From Campylobacterota bacterium (GTDB lineage Bacteria; Campylobacterota; Campylobacteria; Campylobacterales; Sulfurovaceae), in assembly GCA_030595845.1 (NCBI GenBank), contig JAUVCL010000142.1, positions 1 to 5,225 of the forward strand: 5,225 nucleotides of DNA, written 5' to 3'. The notes under the pieces were generated by a model that worked only from the letters and a program-made list of their open reading frames with translations, was not told where the DNA came from and ran no database searches. Shown piece after piece: positions 5,098 to 5,225 of the stretch. A program made the position numbers and the translations under genes. Within the stretch, counting starts at the first letter, position 1. Each line of letters starts with the position of its first letter.

Positions 5098-5225
5098 ATG
5101 GCAGTTAAACATCTTAATCAACAAGCAAAAGAAGAAAGTGGTATCTTCTTAACTGGTAATGACGCTAAAAAAGTTTTCTCTATGTTTTCAGACACACAAG
5201 ATAAAAAGCGTGTGACACAAAAACA
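5098..5225 (+). CDS. 5' end of an unrecognised protein (partial, runs off the window)
   Basis: At least 42 residues are encoded before the window ends. The protein begins MAVKHLNQQAKEESG and continues through a segment with LTGNDAKKVF. It is hydrophilic and rich in Lys, Gln and Asp, with no signal peptide or membrane helix in the visible part, so it is probably a cytoplasmic protein. I do not recognise a family. The start is well supported by the AGGAGG site and extended -10 promoter just upstream, which suggest an abundant product. It appears to start its own transcription unit. The 12-bp inverted repeat at 4978-5015 could regulate it. Confidence 0.75.
   Translation, partial: MAVKHLNQQAKEESGIFLTGNDAKKVFSMFSDTQDKKRVTQK

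Overview
The window is AT-rich and tightly packed. Its genes use AAGG/GGAG-type ribosome binding sites, and its promoters have good -10 boxes with no recognisable -35. Together with the protein make-up this suggests a free-living Campylobacterota (Sulfurovum/Sulfurimonas-like) chromosome. That placement is inference from style, not from a marker gene.

Layout, left to right. (1) Bases 1-969, plus strand: the 3' end of a small membrane protein, probably AaeX/DUF1656, followed 9 bases later by a periplasmic adaptor of the AaeA type. This is the tail of an aromatic-acid or drug efflux operon; the FUSC-type pump gene is not in the window. (2) Bases 1077-1795, plus strand: a FetB-family (UPF0014) membrane permease. 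Its extended -10 promoter and start codon are both buried in a 13+13 bp palindrome, and it has no Shine-Dalgarno. (3) Bases 1816-1843: an 11-bp hairpin between convergent genes. (4) Bases 1832-4276, minus strand: a two-gene operon with zero intergenic bases (TAG|ATG). The first gene is a glutamate-cysteine-ligase-like (GCS2) carboxylate-amine ligase and the second an AstE/aspartoacylase-type zinc hydrolase. One enzyme would make an amide bond and the other would break one, and the substrate is unknown. This is the best candidate for an undescribed pathway. (5) Bases 4277-4492: a divergent regulatory region full of inverted and direct repeats. (6) Bases 4493-4741, plus strand: an unrecognised 82-residue acidic protein. 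(7) Bases 4742-5097: no convincing gene. It holds a 32-codon open remnant, a 12-bp perfect inverted repeat and a strong extended -10 promoter. (8) Base 5098 to the end: the start of an unrecognised small protein with a perfect AGGAGG site.

The genes do not form one pathway. The window joins an efflux operon end, a metal-type permease, the ligase/hydrolase pair and two small hypotheticals. The most unusual signals are the palindrome over the fetB start, the ligase/hydrolase pair, and five copies of the word ACCTTAT confined to 4282-5015, one of which overlaps the ligase ribosome binding site.
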